Source: Gnetum montanum
Taxonomy: Eukaryota; Streptophyta; Gnetopsida; Gnetales; Gnetaceae
Direction: 5' to 3'
NCBI GenBank assembly: GCA_015680685.1
Contig: MNCI01036292.1
Location: 857,065-921,064 of the forward strand
Length of the DNA: 64,000 bases
Shown here piece by piece: positions 46,440 through 57,796 of this stretch. The position numbers were made by a program, and so were the translations under genes. The notes beneath the pieces are model-generated. The model ran no database searches, was not told where the DNA came from, and saw only the letters and a list, made by a program, of their open reading frames with translations. Numbering within the stretch: the stretch's first letter is position 1; the number at the start of each line of letters is the position of its first letter.

Positions 46440-47249
46440 TTGTTGATGACATCACAAAAGGATCGTGAGGCCATGGTTCGCGTACTAACATCCTTACCTA
46501 TGGATGAAAGCTTGCCAGTGGATGAAGAAGCAATCCATTCGATTATGCTTCCCCTCACTACTAAATAGACATGGCCCTCCCTATTGACTTTTCATGACAA
46601 ATCCATTAAGGATGACCTAGAGAAAGATCAAGTGACAACAGAACCCATGTTCATCACTATCCAGGTTGGTCAATATCAAATTTGGAGGGTACACGTAGAT
46701 GATGGGGCAATTGCCAATATCATTCCATACCCTATAGTTGATAAACTAGGTTTGATCAACCAAATCAATCGCATGACAATGTCATGTTTGAAGTCATTTA
46801 ATGGGGCATGAGTGCAAGTCAAGGGAACGGCACACATCAAATTTGTAGCGGGAGACCAATTCCCCATAGACATAGTTTTCATCATTGTCGAGGAGATGCT
46901 TGGCTTCAACCTAATTTTGGGAAGATCCTGGTTGGCTCAACTAAGGGCAGTTTCATCACCCATTCATAAAGAGATCTACTTACCCTACGTAGGAGGAGAA
47001 GCGATCATCCATGGTGATAAGATAATCCCTCAAGCCGTTAATAATGTAGAAATAGAATAGGGATCAGAGATTGAAATCCTCAAAGATTAGCTACCTATCC
47101 CAATACTTGAACAAGCCAAAATAGTGGCTAATGGCAGCTTGATTTGGGCCAAACTACCTTTCCAAGGGGAAGATGGTGGCACATAGAAAAGGAGTAATAA
47201 GCCTCCTCATTCATATGCATTACCAAAACTAAAAACAATTAAGAAACAG
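46440..47249 (+). pseudogene. pol: Aspartic protease of gypsy B, ending at a possible splice donor
   Basis: The active site region is VHVDDGAIANIIPYPIVDKL near 46690-46745. One stop (46809) precedes VKGTAHIKFVAGDQFPIDIV and FNLILGRSWLAQLRAVSSPI at 46812-47060. The frame runs on with isolated stops through LEQAKIVANGSLIWAKLPF to KTIKKQ. There CAG/GTACAG at 47249/47250 gives a good 5' splice site. The domain processes Gag-Pol. Separation of protease from RT by about 5.5 kb is the remarkable point. Confidence 0.85.
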
Positions 47250-47349
47250 GTACAGAGCTAGTAGAAAAACATGTTGCTTTGACACATTATATTAGTCCAA
47301 GTTGTTTATAGTTACACAGTTTACGTTCTTTCCTGCTGCATTATTATGA

Positions 47350-47595
47350 TTACACCTTACGCTTATTGACAATGGCCCAAAATGTCCTTAAACTACTTTA
47401 CGGCCCGCTATGGCCTAAAACTAGCAACTTCACCTACGTTCGTATTGACAATGGACAGAAATGACCTTAAACTATTTACGACCCACTATGGCCTAAAACT
47501 AGCAATTTTTTTTACGCTTTACGCTTACTAACAACATCCTAAAATGGCCTTAAACTATTTGCGGCCCACTATGGCCTAAAAGGTATGATCCTTCT
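47350..47595 (+). repeat. GGCCTTAAACTA repeat array, element B internal
   Basis: Six to seven irregular units of CCCAAAATGGCCTTAAACTA and CACTATGGCCTAAAACTAGC, immediately beyond the stop codon of the antisense gene. The position is equivalent to 38330-38660 in A. Confidence 0.85.
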
Positions 47596-47819
47596 AGTAA
47601 TATGCTTCACTTCATAAAAACTTGAATCTCTACTCCATTTCACATGGATCAAAGAACATTGTCTTTCACTCTATTTCATTATAATAAAATGTTGGCCAAT
47701 ATAGCCACATCACATATTGTCTTTGTCACCACTTCCACCTGTCTCATGCAGTTCCACCCCTGCCTCACGAAGATCATCCTCATAGGGACCTTCTTCGTGT
47801 GGTGTCTCTTCATGGGGGT

Positions 47820-48012
47820 GGTCCTCTCTACGAGACTCTTCCTCACGGGGTTTCTCACCATGAGTTTGATCATCTTCAATACGCTACTCCTCATGAAGAT
47901 CCTCTTCATGAGGACCATCATTTCCATTACGCTCCTCCTCATGAAGACCCTCTTTATGAGGATCATCACTTCCATTACGTGCATCCTCATGAGGATCCTC
48001 CTGATTCCCACC
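47820..48012 (-). repeat. Coding tandem repeat, 45-48 bp, in last exon
   Basis: On the minus strand the unit GATGATCCTCATAAAGAGGG and its variants repeat about three to four times with 45 or 48 bp spacing. It encodes acidic and His-containing segments such as DDPHKEGLHEEERNGN and GPHEEDLHEE. The period is a multiple of three, so frame is kept. Confidence 0.75.
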
Positions 48013-51000
48013 CTACAATTTGACATGACACGCACGCTAGCATTGCCACCCGAACTACACATAACAAGAATGCAATAGTCCTACGACTTACTTGTGATCG
48101 CCCTGTGTTAGTTGCAAAAGGAATTTGTTCCAAGCCAACCCACAGACGTTGCATGATCTTGTCCTTAATGAGCTTAGACCAAACTCCATCTCCTAGATTA
48201 GTCCTAGCCTTAACCTTTCCCTTTTCCATTGGAGTCCATCAGGGTGGTTCAGGGAAGAAGGAAGGAACAGTATTTTCCCCACTAGGGAGAGTTATATCTC
48301 TCTCTAGGAAGGCGCTTACTGTCACTTGCTCCTGAAACTTTTCATATGCTTCGGAATCACCGATGACATCGAGGAATAGCCGGAGAGAGCACACTTGAAT
48401 AGTGGAATCCTTATAGTATTGATGGTAGACGATACTCTCTTGCTTATATACATGTTTATGGTTCTTTTGTGCCTGCTCCCATGCTTGGACTCTTGCGTTG
48501 AAGTCCTTCTAGTATTGGTTTTTTTGGGCTAGGAGATCCATTTTCATCCATTGCTCAATGAGTTGATGGCTAGCTTAGACACTGTTTCTGATGACCATCC
48601 AATAATGTGCATAATCAATGACAGTTGTTCGCCAATCCCCATCATTGTTCTCCCGGGCTTGCAGAAATTAGTTTCGAGATGTCAAGTCCTCAACCCTATG
48701 ATTTAGGGCCATCTTCTCCTTTTCCATTTTCTGTAGCCTCTTCCCAAGAGCCTCATTGAGTTTTGACACTCCCATAAGGAGCAGGTCGAGCATAACACAC
48801 ATTTAAAAATTTCATCATAAATGTTACGTGGCACTTCGATCATCTCCATTGAGGATTCAGAGGTAGTGTGCAAGTCAACGGGCTCTGTAGGATCCCATCT
48901 GAGGCAAGGTCCTATAAAATGAAAATAATAGTCAAATGCAACAAACTAATGCAATGTCACAATGATAACAATTCCTGCATAATGATAGTGACATACCAAT
49001 TTTAGGATTCACTTGCTCTAAGCGACTACTCATATCATTCATGATGCCTTCCATAAACATGAATTTGTCAGGAAACTTGCCCCAAGGATTAGTTGGTGTT
49101 ACTGAGAAAAGCACGTCCTCGTTACATACTACGTAAATAAAATAAGTTAAACATAAAGGAAATTGAGAAGTTACAAAACTTAACTCAACAAAACCCTCAA
49201 GGGTAATAGTGTGAGGTTTACTCCTTGATGAAAGGTCAAACTCACTAGTGACAAACTGCTTGCCTTTGCTTGGTTCATCTGAAAGGATGTCGACATCCTT
49301 GGCTTCCATCTCTGCTTTGGGCATAAGAACTTGTGCACCACCTACATTACTAATAGGAGCCTCCTCTTCCAAAACTGGGCCGCCTTCTCCTCACCATATA
49401 ATCATAGTCCCTATTTTAGGGGTCAACTTCTTTACATCTTTACCTTTGTAAGCCAAACAACACGATTAGCCGTAACATTTACAAATGATACGTGATGCCA
49501 TGACATCTATACGAAGCGTAATACATATATCAACTAATTATGCATCTTTTTACTTACCAGTTGGGGGATCATTCCTGTGAAATTTAATTCGCAGTGTCTT
49601 TCCCCTTGAGTTAGTCAGACTAGGAGACTTCACGACCAAACGTTGCCTCTTCTGCTAAATTGATGAAGTCACTATTTCCTCAGCCAAGCATTTCCCCCTT
49701 GACACACTACCGGTGTAAGAAGGGAGAACCCCACCCACATTGTCTTGGCCTCGCGCAGGAGGAACCACTAGAGTCTTAGTCGTAAGTGAAAGTGAATCCC
49801 CGATACCCTCAGGGGGATCTTGCGACTAGGTTGTGAAGAAAACCTAGGAAATCCATGGTTTGGAAACCTAGTTATGGTCTTGCTACACCCAAAATCCATC
49901 CCTATGAACCACCAAGAATTCCACAAAATGCCAAAAGTAGGCTATAAAGAAGGCAAAATGCATATTAAAACGGAACTCAAGCTTCTGGCGAAGCTTGACC
50001 ATTTCAGCAAGCAAGCCTTCAGCGAAATAACTAGCCGAATTATACCATGTTCCCTCCTTCATAACCTCCCACATGATCTGAGTCTGCTCTATGGTAAGGA
50101 TTTTTCCTTGGGAGAGTAACTTGGGGAAGGTGTGGGCTCGAAAGGGGGGGCAAATGGTATGTGCCACCTCTAGCTAGATTTTCTCAGCAAGGATGCCTTT
50201 CAGTTCCTTTTTAACCCCTAGCCACTCCTCTATCTCCTTTTGATGCTAAAAACTCCTTTTTGATTTTTCTTCTTTCAGTGGGCCATTGGAGGGAATGTCA
50301 AAAAAGTCAACAAATAGTTAAGCATTAATGTCAAAACTTACATGCACGTTACGCACACACATGTAAAGATTCTCAGCTTCTTCACTGAAGGAGTTAACCA
50401 GAGTTAACATTTCTAACGCAGTAGCATTGGGGGTTACAGCTAGAAACAGTTCCATCAGGACAGCTTCCCGAAGGTTATTGGTCATGACAACTGGGACCGC
50501 ACTATGGCTATGCCAATGTTATGCTTCTTTTATATCGTCATAGCAAAAGAAGAGACTTCTTGCTTCACGCCCGAAGGTCATAACTATGACTTCTCTTGAT
50601 TCCCTAACTGCAAACATAAAATAACAATTTAGGAAATGTAGCAAAAATAAAACAACTATGTTCTGTAAGATTTCACAATGAACAATCATAGCATAATTCA
50701 TCACATCTAAAGGGCAAAGGAAATGGTGGGATTTTCTCTTGCACATCTGCAACAGTGATAGGATGCTTTAAAGTCCACTCCTTATTCAACCATCTGAGTC
50801 TTTCACATTTGGCAAAAAATTGGACATGGCGGGTAGGTTAATGTGGGATTTCAAATTCCAGTTGCCCCATAACACCAGCAGGAACATTACTAATAGAAGT
50901 GAACACGTTTATGGCCACTTCAGCCATAGATAACATATCTGTATCACCTTGGAGACACTACTCATTGATGAAAAACCTACACCACAAAATGTAGAAAACT

Positions 51001-52055
51001 GTTTATACTTGACATAAATTCAAACAATAGTTAGCACATCATAAGGACATGGAAATACTTACCTGCTTGCATAATACATGATGCTAGGTGGATTCTAAAA
51101 ATAGGTTGTAATATGATGAGCCATGAATAGAGTGTTATAGGCATGATAACAATCAAACCTGAGCATCTTCCAGATCCCAGATAAATGCCTCAAGCCCTTG
51201 GCAGTCTGTTCATGGTGTTGCACCTACATGGTTTCAACTAAACTGTCCACTAGAAATGTCAAGATGCTCTACGTTGATCCAACATGTAGTGTCTCCAGAA
51301 TGATGGCAACCATCTTGGCCAGTAGATGCAAACAAATGATTATGTTAAAATTACGTAATAGAAACTGCAAAACCTCCCATGCACCTCTTTAGAACCAAAC
51401 CACCTCCTCCTTTACATGAGCATGAGGAGGAAGAGCATTAGCAATGAGGACATGTAAATAGCATAGGATGCCCACAATGTCCAAGATGATCAGGATGGGC
51501 TTTAGTGTAATCCTTTATAATGAAGCACACCATCATTAGGAATAGCAACATAAATATACTAACGATGTGAAAGCAAAAAAAATCAAAAAGAGGCTCATAA
51601 AAAATATATTACACAATATTAGGGTTTTTGTTACCTTGATTCCTAGAAAATCGCTAGTTACGATAGAAATGTATTACCAAAATTGCTCAAACCCTTGCGA
51701 CGGTGCAAGGTCTATTCTTGAAAATGGCGATAAAGGTAACACCGCATATTCCCTCAACATAACATGCAACCATTATGGGCAAAACAATGAGATCCTATTT
51801 ACACTACATAAAGGTACAATGCCTAGACATTTTCAATTATGCATTCCATTTGCACAACGTCATCTGAGATCACCCAAACCCTTGTGACAGTGCAGGGTCT
51901 ATGTTTGACAATAGTGATAAGAGTAGTATTACAAACCATAATAGCTTAACCCATGCAAATAGGTTTTAATGCCCACATTCTAGCCATAATCACAATTACA
52001 ATGCCACAACAATGAAAATAATAATCAACCAGGAAGGGTAAAGAAAGAAACCTAC

Positions 52056-52174
52056 TGGGCGAGTGGAGTAACCTCTCGAGTTTCAACCCAAGCCTTTGAA
52101 ATCCACTCCAAACGCTCTTGCACTTCATCAATATTCACCAATTTGGCATGTTTGCCTTTGGTCTTCGGTGCCAT
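52056..52174 (-). pseudogene. Exon 1 of the antisense gene (B)
   Basis: A minus-strand ATG at 52174 begins a clean 39-codon reading frame, basic at the start (MAPKTKGKHAK) and then amphipathic (VNIDEVQERLEWISKAWVET). It ends in phase 2 at GCCCA/GTAGGT; joined to exon 2 it regenerates a CAG codon in the frame used there. Element A has no recognisable counterpart after 59486. Confidence 0.65.
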
Positions 52175-52749
52175 GGTTACAACTAAACAACCTTCGCAAA
52201 GTCTTCTGTTGACGCCTTTCTTTTGCTTGCCTTCGGCTACAACCTAATTCAAACTCGTGATGTCTATACTCTGCTCTGAGGACAAACCATTGACTTATAA
52301 ATGAAATAGTTAAAATTTAACTACTTCCATGGCCGATCAATGTGAAACTTTCCCGAAACTTAGGTATGTTAGTGTGGCACGAAGCGTGAAGATTGCAACA
52401 TTAATCTCGAAGATATCGTATAGATTGCGGTCCAACATTAAACTAATGTGTAGCTTATCATCTCATACTCCAGTTGCATTAACTACATTTTACATAAAAT
52501 TCTAAATTATCTATTTTGACACACTAGACACACCACGTTACAACTTTCATCATAGTCTACAAAAAATATTATGCTAATGCCTAGGAAATTGGGCTTACTG
52601 TTTTCTCACAAACTGTGCATATCGAAATGGTCCGCTAAGACCTTAAACTGACAACCTCTTTAACACACATCACCAAAAAAAAATCCTTCTATCATTCCAC
52701 CAAGTTGACAAAAACAATATGAAAACTTTTGCTCTTTATGATTTTGCAG

Positions 52750-53055
52750 GTCAATTCGCAAATGGATGTTGCTTTACTTGCACCCCTCACCCTACCAAGC
52801 CCATATGGTGAAATTATTAGACACACCAACATTCCATTGATTAGAACTAATCTTTCCCTTTGTGACATAACCATAGCAACCTTGGAAGTATCCCCAGACT
52901 AGCCAAAACATTTGGCCCACACCCTAGACCTGGAGGCTGGTGATGTAATCGAGGATTCCCTCACTGATGTCTCTATGGTTATGTGCAATAGAGAAAGAAA
53001 AACTTGAAAGTTAGCTTCCTTCTTCACCAACAAACATAGGGTGACATATCTCGAG
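52750..53055 (+). pseudogene. pol: Pre-RT coding segment of gypsy B
   Basis: Open from the putative splice acceptor with two stops: VNSQMDVALLAPLTLPSPYG, then LDLEAGDVIEDSLTDVSMV. A frameshift near 53040 connects it to the RT frame. It has no clear domain, but its position fits the variable region between protease and RT. Confidence 0.5.
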
Positions 53056-53900
53056 TGCTCCAGAATAATGTTTCCATATTCGCATGGTCATATGAAGGCA
53101 TGCCAGGTTTAGACCTGAGACTAATACAGCACAACATAGTTTTAGACCCGCATGTCAAAGTAGTTAAACAGAAAGCTGAAAAGATCAAGCACGAAATCGT
53201 GTTAGCAGTATGTGATGAAATCACTAAACTATACCAGGTTGGTTTTATTTGAGTAGTTAATTAATTAGACTGGGTGTCAAATATCGTAGTTTTCTGTAAG
53301 AAAATGGGAGGAAGACATGTCTGCATCGACCTCGATGACCTAAACAAGGCAATAGTTAAAGACAACTTCCTGTTACCAGGTATCGACCAACTTATCGATA
53401 CTTTAGCTGGACATGCGTTACTATCTTTCATGGATGGGTTTTCAGGCTATAATCAAATCCATATCAACCTAGAGCATCAATTGACCACAACATTCATGAC
53501 ACCCTGGGGAACTTTCTATTACACCATGATGCCTTTCGGTTTAATAAACACTGGGGTAACTTATGAATGTGCCATGACATATACCTTTAGCGATTACCTC
53601 TTGGAGCAACTGAACGACTACGTAGACAACATAGCTATCAAATCTAAGAAATCCAATGATCACCCAGAAGACTTAGAGTTAATCCTTAAATGATGTCTCA
53701 AGCATGACCTAAGACTCAACATGAGAAAATGCATGTTCGGAGTCAAAATTGGATGCATGTTGGGGTTTGTGGTATCAGAGACTAGCATACAGAGTTAATC
53801 ATTAACCTTGCATCACCTACAAACCTCAAAGAACTACGTGGGTTTCAGGGTAGATTGCAATTTATTAGGCGGTTCATTTTGAAATTAATAGACAAACTAC
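53055..53900 (+). pseudogene. pol: Reverse transcriptase of gypsy B, catalytic motif altered
   Basis: FAWSYEGMPGLDLRLIQHNI at 53078 is the usual start of Tat-lineage RT. RHVCIDLDDLNKA and LSFMDGFSGYNQIHI follow (motif A with its Asp), then FMTPWGTFYYTMMPFGLINT and the motif C region DYVDNIAIKSKK. Family members have YVDD; the second Asp is Asn here, which should cripple polymerisation. A stop separates 53252 and 53274, and another ends the frame at 53693. RT copies the element RNA. Confidence 0.9.
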
Positions 53901-53914
53901 ATCCTTTGTAGCAT

Positions 53915-54232
53915 TTGTTCAAGAAGGGTGTTAACTTCAAATGGACCAATGACTGCCAACGTGCATTTAACAATCTAAAGAAAGAGTTGTTACACTTACC
54001 AACGGTTTTCCCGCCACAAAGGGATCAGCTTTTCTACATTTACCTGGCAAGTTTAGACGTGTCTATAGCTGCATTGTTGTGCCAAAAAAGGGACGATAGG
54101 TTAGAAGTCCCTATCTACTATCTAAGTCATGCTCTGTTTGCATATGAAACAAGGTACAATGAAGTAGAGCGTAACTATTTGGCATTGGTCTTTGCACTTA
54201 AGAAATGTAGATACTATCTTTTCCATAGCTAG
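53915..54232 (+). pseudogene. pol: RNase H domain of gypsy B
   Basis: FKWTNDCQRAFNNLKKEL, LFYIYLASLDVSIAALLCQ, VPIYYLSHALFAYETRYNEV and FALKKCRYYLF give the RT-linked RNase H fold in order. It degrades the RNA strand of the hybrid. A stop ends it at 54232 before the second RNase H. Confidence 0.88.
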
Positions 54233-54358
54233 GTCAATATAATTTGCAAGAACAACATTCTGCGGGCCATCACAAATAATCTATATGAGAGTAGTAGGAT
54301 AGCCCGCTGGAAAGCCATCATCGCCGAATTTGACTTACATTATCTTGGCCAATCTTCC

Positions 54359-54935
54359 ATGAAGGGTCAAGTGATAGCTGACCAAATTGCAACATCACCT
54401 ATCAACAGTCAAGCTACAATAGAGACAAAATTTCCTGAAGAATATGTACATAGATTAAGCCCTGTATCGACAGGCCTCAAAGCAACATTATACTTCTATG
54501 GAGCTTTGACTATTAAAGGTGGCAGTACTGCCACCATCATTATGCTCTCCCATGAGGAGGTTCACCCATTGGCTTACCGCCTAGAGTTTTCCTGTATAAA
54601 AACATCGTGGTGGAGTACGAGGGGCTCCTCAGGGGATTGTTAATAGCTAAGGGACTTAACGTTCAACACCTAGCAATCCAAGGCGATTCAATGCTCGTTA
54701 TCGATCAAATCATAGGGGTCTACACCTACAAAGGTGCACATCTGCAGCCCTACTGCAATATGGCTAAAGATCTTCTAAAATAGTTCACGATGACTAACAT
54801 CCAACACGTGCTGCGTAATGAGAACACAGTAGCTGATGCATTAGCCATGCTAGCTTTACATGTGCCACCACATTTGTTTACCACCTTGCCCACTTTAATG
54901 ATGGAATGTATAGACCCCGTCATTCAAGCGGTGCA
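54359..54935 (+). pseudogene. pol: Second (archaeal-type) RNase H of gypsy B
   Basis: After KGQVIADQIA comes LYFYGALTIKGGSTATIIML, where the family has a FDGA step with the first catalytic Asp; Tyr replaces it. Then EYEGLLRGLLIAKGLNVQHL (across a frame change), IQGDSMLVIDQI and ENTVADALAMLALHV. A second RNase H between RH and integrase is a marker of the Tat lineage and supports the classification. Confidence 0.8.
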
Positions 54936-55029
54936 AATCTCATCACTAAGCACAGGAGGAACACCAGAATGGTACGACAACATTAAAACCTACCTACTGT
55001 ATGGCAAACCACCACACGAGTTAACACCT

Positions 55030-55850
55030 GCATAAAAGGATGCAGTCCGCATCATCAGAGATAGTACCTTATGTAGACACTCTTTTGATGGGCTACTGCT
55101 AACCTATGTTAATAACAACCAAGCCCAAAAGATAGTTAGCGAAGTCCATGAAGGATTATGTAGAGGACACATAGCCCCATGAGACATGTTTGCCAAAATC
55201 AGATGCTTAGGGTATTACTGGCCCCACATGGAGCGAGACTACCTTACCAAGGTTAAGACATGTGACACATGCCAACGTTACATAAATGTAATACATGTGT
55301 CACCAACTGAATCACATACTACATAAATCACTTGGCCATTCCAGCAATGGGGACTAGACATCATAGCCCCATCACGTCTAAATCTTTTGTAGGACATAGC
55401 TTCATTATCAACACCACCAAGTACTTCACGAAGTGGGTCGAGGCTATTCCCCTATGAAAGATCACATCTTAATAGGTTTTCCAATTTATCTAGGACAATA
55501 TAGTAACCAGGTTTGTACTTCCCATGACTATTGTGACTTACAATGTGCCACAATTTAGTAGTGCCAAAACCAAATCTTTCTACAATAACCTTGGCATTAG
55601 GCAATCTTTCTCCTGACCCTATTACCCACAGGAAAATGGTCAAGCAAAGGCAACAAACAAGGTGGTCATCAATTTACTTAAAAAGATGCTCAGCAGCAAC
55701 AAAAAATGATGGCATGATAAAATCCTCTATGTGTTATGGGCCTATCGTACGACATGCAGAATAGCTACCGGTAGGACACCCTACAACCTAGTCTATGGAT
55801 CTAAAGTGATGTTGTCCCTAGAGCTACAAGTTCCATCACTGTAGATGGTC
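55030..55850 (+). pseudogene. pol: Integrase of gypsy B
   Basis: The HHCC zinc-binding part is visible: EVHEGLCRGHIAP, LGYYWPHMERD and VKTCDTCQRY. The catalytic core begins with WGLDIIAPS (first Asp). The second acidic region is degraded to TYNVPQFSS where DNGPQF is expected. The third reads ENGQAKATNKVV, with Lys for the Glu of GQAEATNK. KILYVLWAYRTTCR and TPYNLVYG follow. Several stops and frameshifts. Integrase would insert the cDNA. Confidence 0.85.
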
Positions 55851-56200
55851 CTCTCCACGGTTATAAATGAGACTCAACACGACGAGTCCAGGATCATCGA
55901 TTTAGACTTAGTAGAGGAGAAACACATCTAGACACTCGACACCATTGAAACATATCAAGACAGGCAAAAACTGAAGCATCATCACAACCTGCATCAATGA
56001 CTGATAAAGAAAGGAGACTTAGTTCTTAAGGCTGTTTGTAAACCAGTAAGCAAATTCTCTACAAGATGGGAAGGTCCTTTTTTTATCGTCAACGCATATG
56101 ACAACGGAGCATTCAGGTTAGTTGATATTGACGGCAATGAACTACCAAACCTGGTAAACCATACGTACCTAAAGCAGTATCACATTTAGACGTTGAATCG
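55851..56200 (+). pseudogene. pol: Integrase C-terminal region of gypsy B
   Basis: Pieces such as KKGDLVLKAVCKPVSKFSTR and WEGPFFIVNAYDNGAFRLVD, and YLKQYH near the end, match the chromodomain-less C-terminal DNA-binding part of plant gypsy integrases. The pol region ends with a stop at about 56189. Confidence 0.75.
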
Positions 56201-56204
56201 AACT

Positions 56205-56600
56205 TGAGGTAACAAACGTCCACTATGATGTAAAACTAGCAATGTTGTACGTGTCTGCTATGACGTAAAACTGGCATTTCCTGCATGTGTCTGCCATGAC
56301 TTTAAACTGGCAAAGTTCTCAACCATCCACCACAATGTGAAACTGGCAAGGTAAGCATCCATTTGCTGAGACGTTAAACAAGCATAGAATTTTCCCTGGG
56401 TCATGACAAAAAACTGACACCCACAACATGGTCTACTAGGACCATAAACTAGTTTTTTTGCCATCTGCTACGACGTAAAACTAGCGCCCTTCAATTTGCC
56501 CAGTATTAAAACTAGGACCATGGTCTATTGGGACTTAAAACCAGCAACAACGGTCTACCAAGACTTAAAACTAGAAGCTGCCAATAGGTTGTCCATGAAA
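56205..56600 (+). repeat. 3' UTR repeat array, element B
   Basis: About ten irregular units of the type CTATGACGTAAAACTGGCA with 30-40 bp spacing. It is related to the GGCCTTAAACTA arrays but with a different core. Arrays of short tandem units in the 3' UTR are common in Tat elements. Confidence 0.8.
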
Positions 56601-57783
56601 CAAGAAAGCTTGATCATTCTTGCATAGCATCCTTGCTAGATAGAATGGGTAGAGTGTTGGAAGAGACGCAACACTACTACCCTTGGCATCCTACTGATTC
56701 CTCGGATATGCCAAAAGGCATACTACTGACCCCTCGGAGATGCCGCTACGACGACCACTTTGTAGTTTCAACTCCTAGGGTCAGCTTCACCAATTGGGGC
56801 TCCAAAGAAACTATGGTCACCCATATTCTTGGTTGCCTCCAGCTATTGTTGCCAATAGACTCTGGCCTCATAGATTCATCTGACTAGTTCTTTGCCTAGT
56901 TAGATGGATAAGATGAATCTACCTGTCGATGTTAAATTCTTAAGCTGCAACATCAATAGAAGGATCCTTTCTTCTTGCTATGATTCCTTCTCTATGGCCT
57001 GTGCTCTCCTTTTCACTTCTGATGGCACTTGTTTCAATAGCCTCCCCAACGATTAGGATGATTTCTTTATTCCTTGTTCTTTGTTATGTTTTGTAGGTTA
57101 CTTGCTATGATAGCATTGTGTAAAATATGCATTCACCAAGAGGCTGAGGCATCACAGTGTTTTGAGGTGGCCGCTCAGACTAGCCTGGCTACTCAGGAGT
57201 GTGGAACATACCTTCTCCTTCCCTTCCTAACACCCTATCCTTACTTTCTCCTTTCCCCTTTCCTTCTCCTCTTGTTTGTGGAGAACATAAGCATGCAAGA
57301 AGACTTTCGCACCTGCTAACCGCCATGTTCATTAACCGATGTAACGCAACTCACCTCATGGAATACATCTGAAGATAGTTTAAAATACCACACAAATGCA
57401 TCTGCATTCAAAAAGAAAAGGTTAAAGCTAGGTAAAATGGATGAAACACAACTCATCCAGGCCATATGGATGTAACACAGCTCATCCAGGCAAGCCCCAC
57501 ACCCACAATACAGTAGTAGCATAACCTCCCAGGCAAACACCTGCAAGGAGTTATCTAACAACATTATTGCAAAATATCCTGCTCATGCTTGAGTCTTCCC
57601 CGAACGTCCCTCCCTCATGACTATAAATTCCCTCCTCTGCTCCTCACACTCCCAACCTAAGTACTTCCAGCTTTGACAAAGCAACATCTAAGCGACCTTC
57701 GAAAAACAATGTTGGTGTCTTTAATTTTGTGGTGTTTCATATTCTTTTTCGACATCTCTCGGGCAGGCCCTTCAAACCTCAAC
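56601..57783 (+). other. 3' untranslated region of gypsy B
   Basis: No coding segment I can support. 57330-57700 contains repeated GATGTAACACAACTCATCC phrases also seen at the start of element C. Short ORFs at 56633-56887 and 57074-57319 are not conserved domains. Confidence 0.6.
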
Positions 57784-57796
57784 AAAGAGGGGACAT
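57784..57796 (+). other. Polypurine tract of gypsy B
   Basis: AAAGAGGGGACAT directly before the 3' LTR. Confidence 0.75.

Larger units (their letters stand above)
47710..52174 (-). pseudogene. Antisense nine-exon gene in gypsy B, unknown function
   Basis: Opposite strand to gag-pol. Exon 1 is 52174-52056 (MAPKTKGKHAKLVNIDEVQE, then donor CA/GTAGGT). Exon 2 is 51512-51063 (450 nt, donor GCAG/GTAAGT). Exon 3 is 50976 to about 50707. Exon 4 is 50607-50342 (donor GCAT/GTAAGT). Exon 5 is about 50310-49558 (donor ACTG/GTAAGT; contains AEGLLAEMVKLRQKLEF and HFAFFIAYF). Exon 6 is 49443 to about 49197. Exon 7 is 49101-48997 (PDKFMFMEGIMNDM). Exon 8 is 48911-48092 (RNIYDEIF, coiled coil with KRLQKMEKEKMALNHRVEDL). 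Exon 9 is 48012-47710. Phases agree at junctions 1/2, 2/3, 7/8 and 8/9, and exon 9 ends at an in-frame TGA. Several stops and at least one frameshift show decay. No known family is recognised; antisense extra ORFs do occur in Tat elements. Confidence 0.75.
47250..52749 (+). other. Possible sense-strand intron between protease and RT
   Basis: The donor CAG/GTACAG at 47250 and the acceptor TTTTGCAG at 52742-52749 delimit 5500 bp. The upstream codon ends at the boundary, and the sequence from 52750 (GTC AAT TCG...) is open for about 50 codons and then leads, with a stop and a frameshift, to the RT start. The junction is therefore phase 0. Ogre-type Tat elements are known to splice an intron at this place. 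Here the intron would contain a whole antisense gene. It is inferred from sequence only. Confidence 0.5.

Noticed and set aside
47644-48078. Plus-strand 144-codon ORF rich in Leu/Met/Thr
   Set aside because: It is the complement of the acidic tandem-repeat exon of the antisense gene. The minus frame fits splice phase and stop codon, the plus frame fits nothing.
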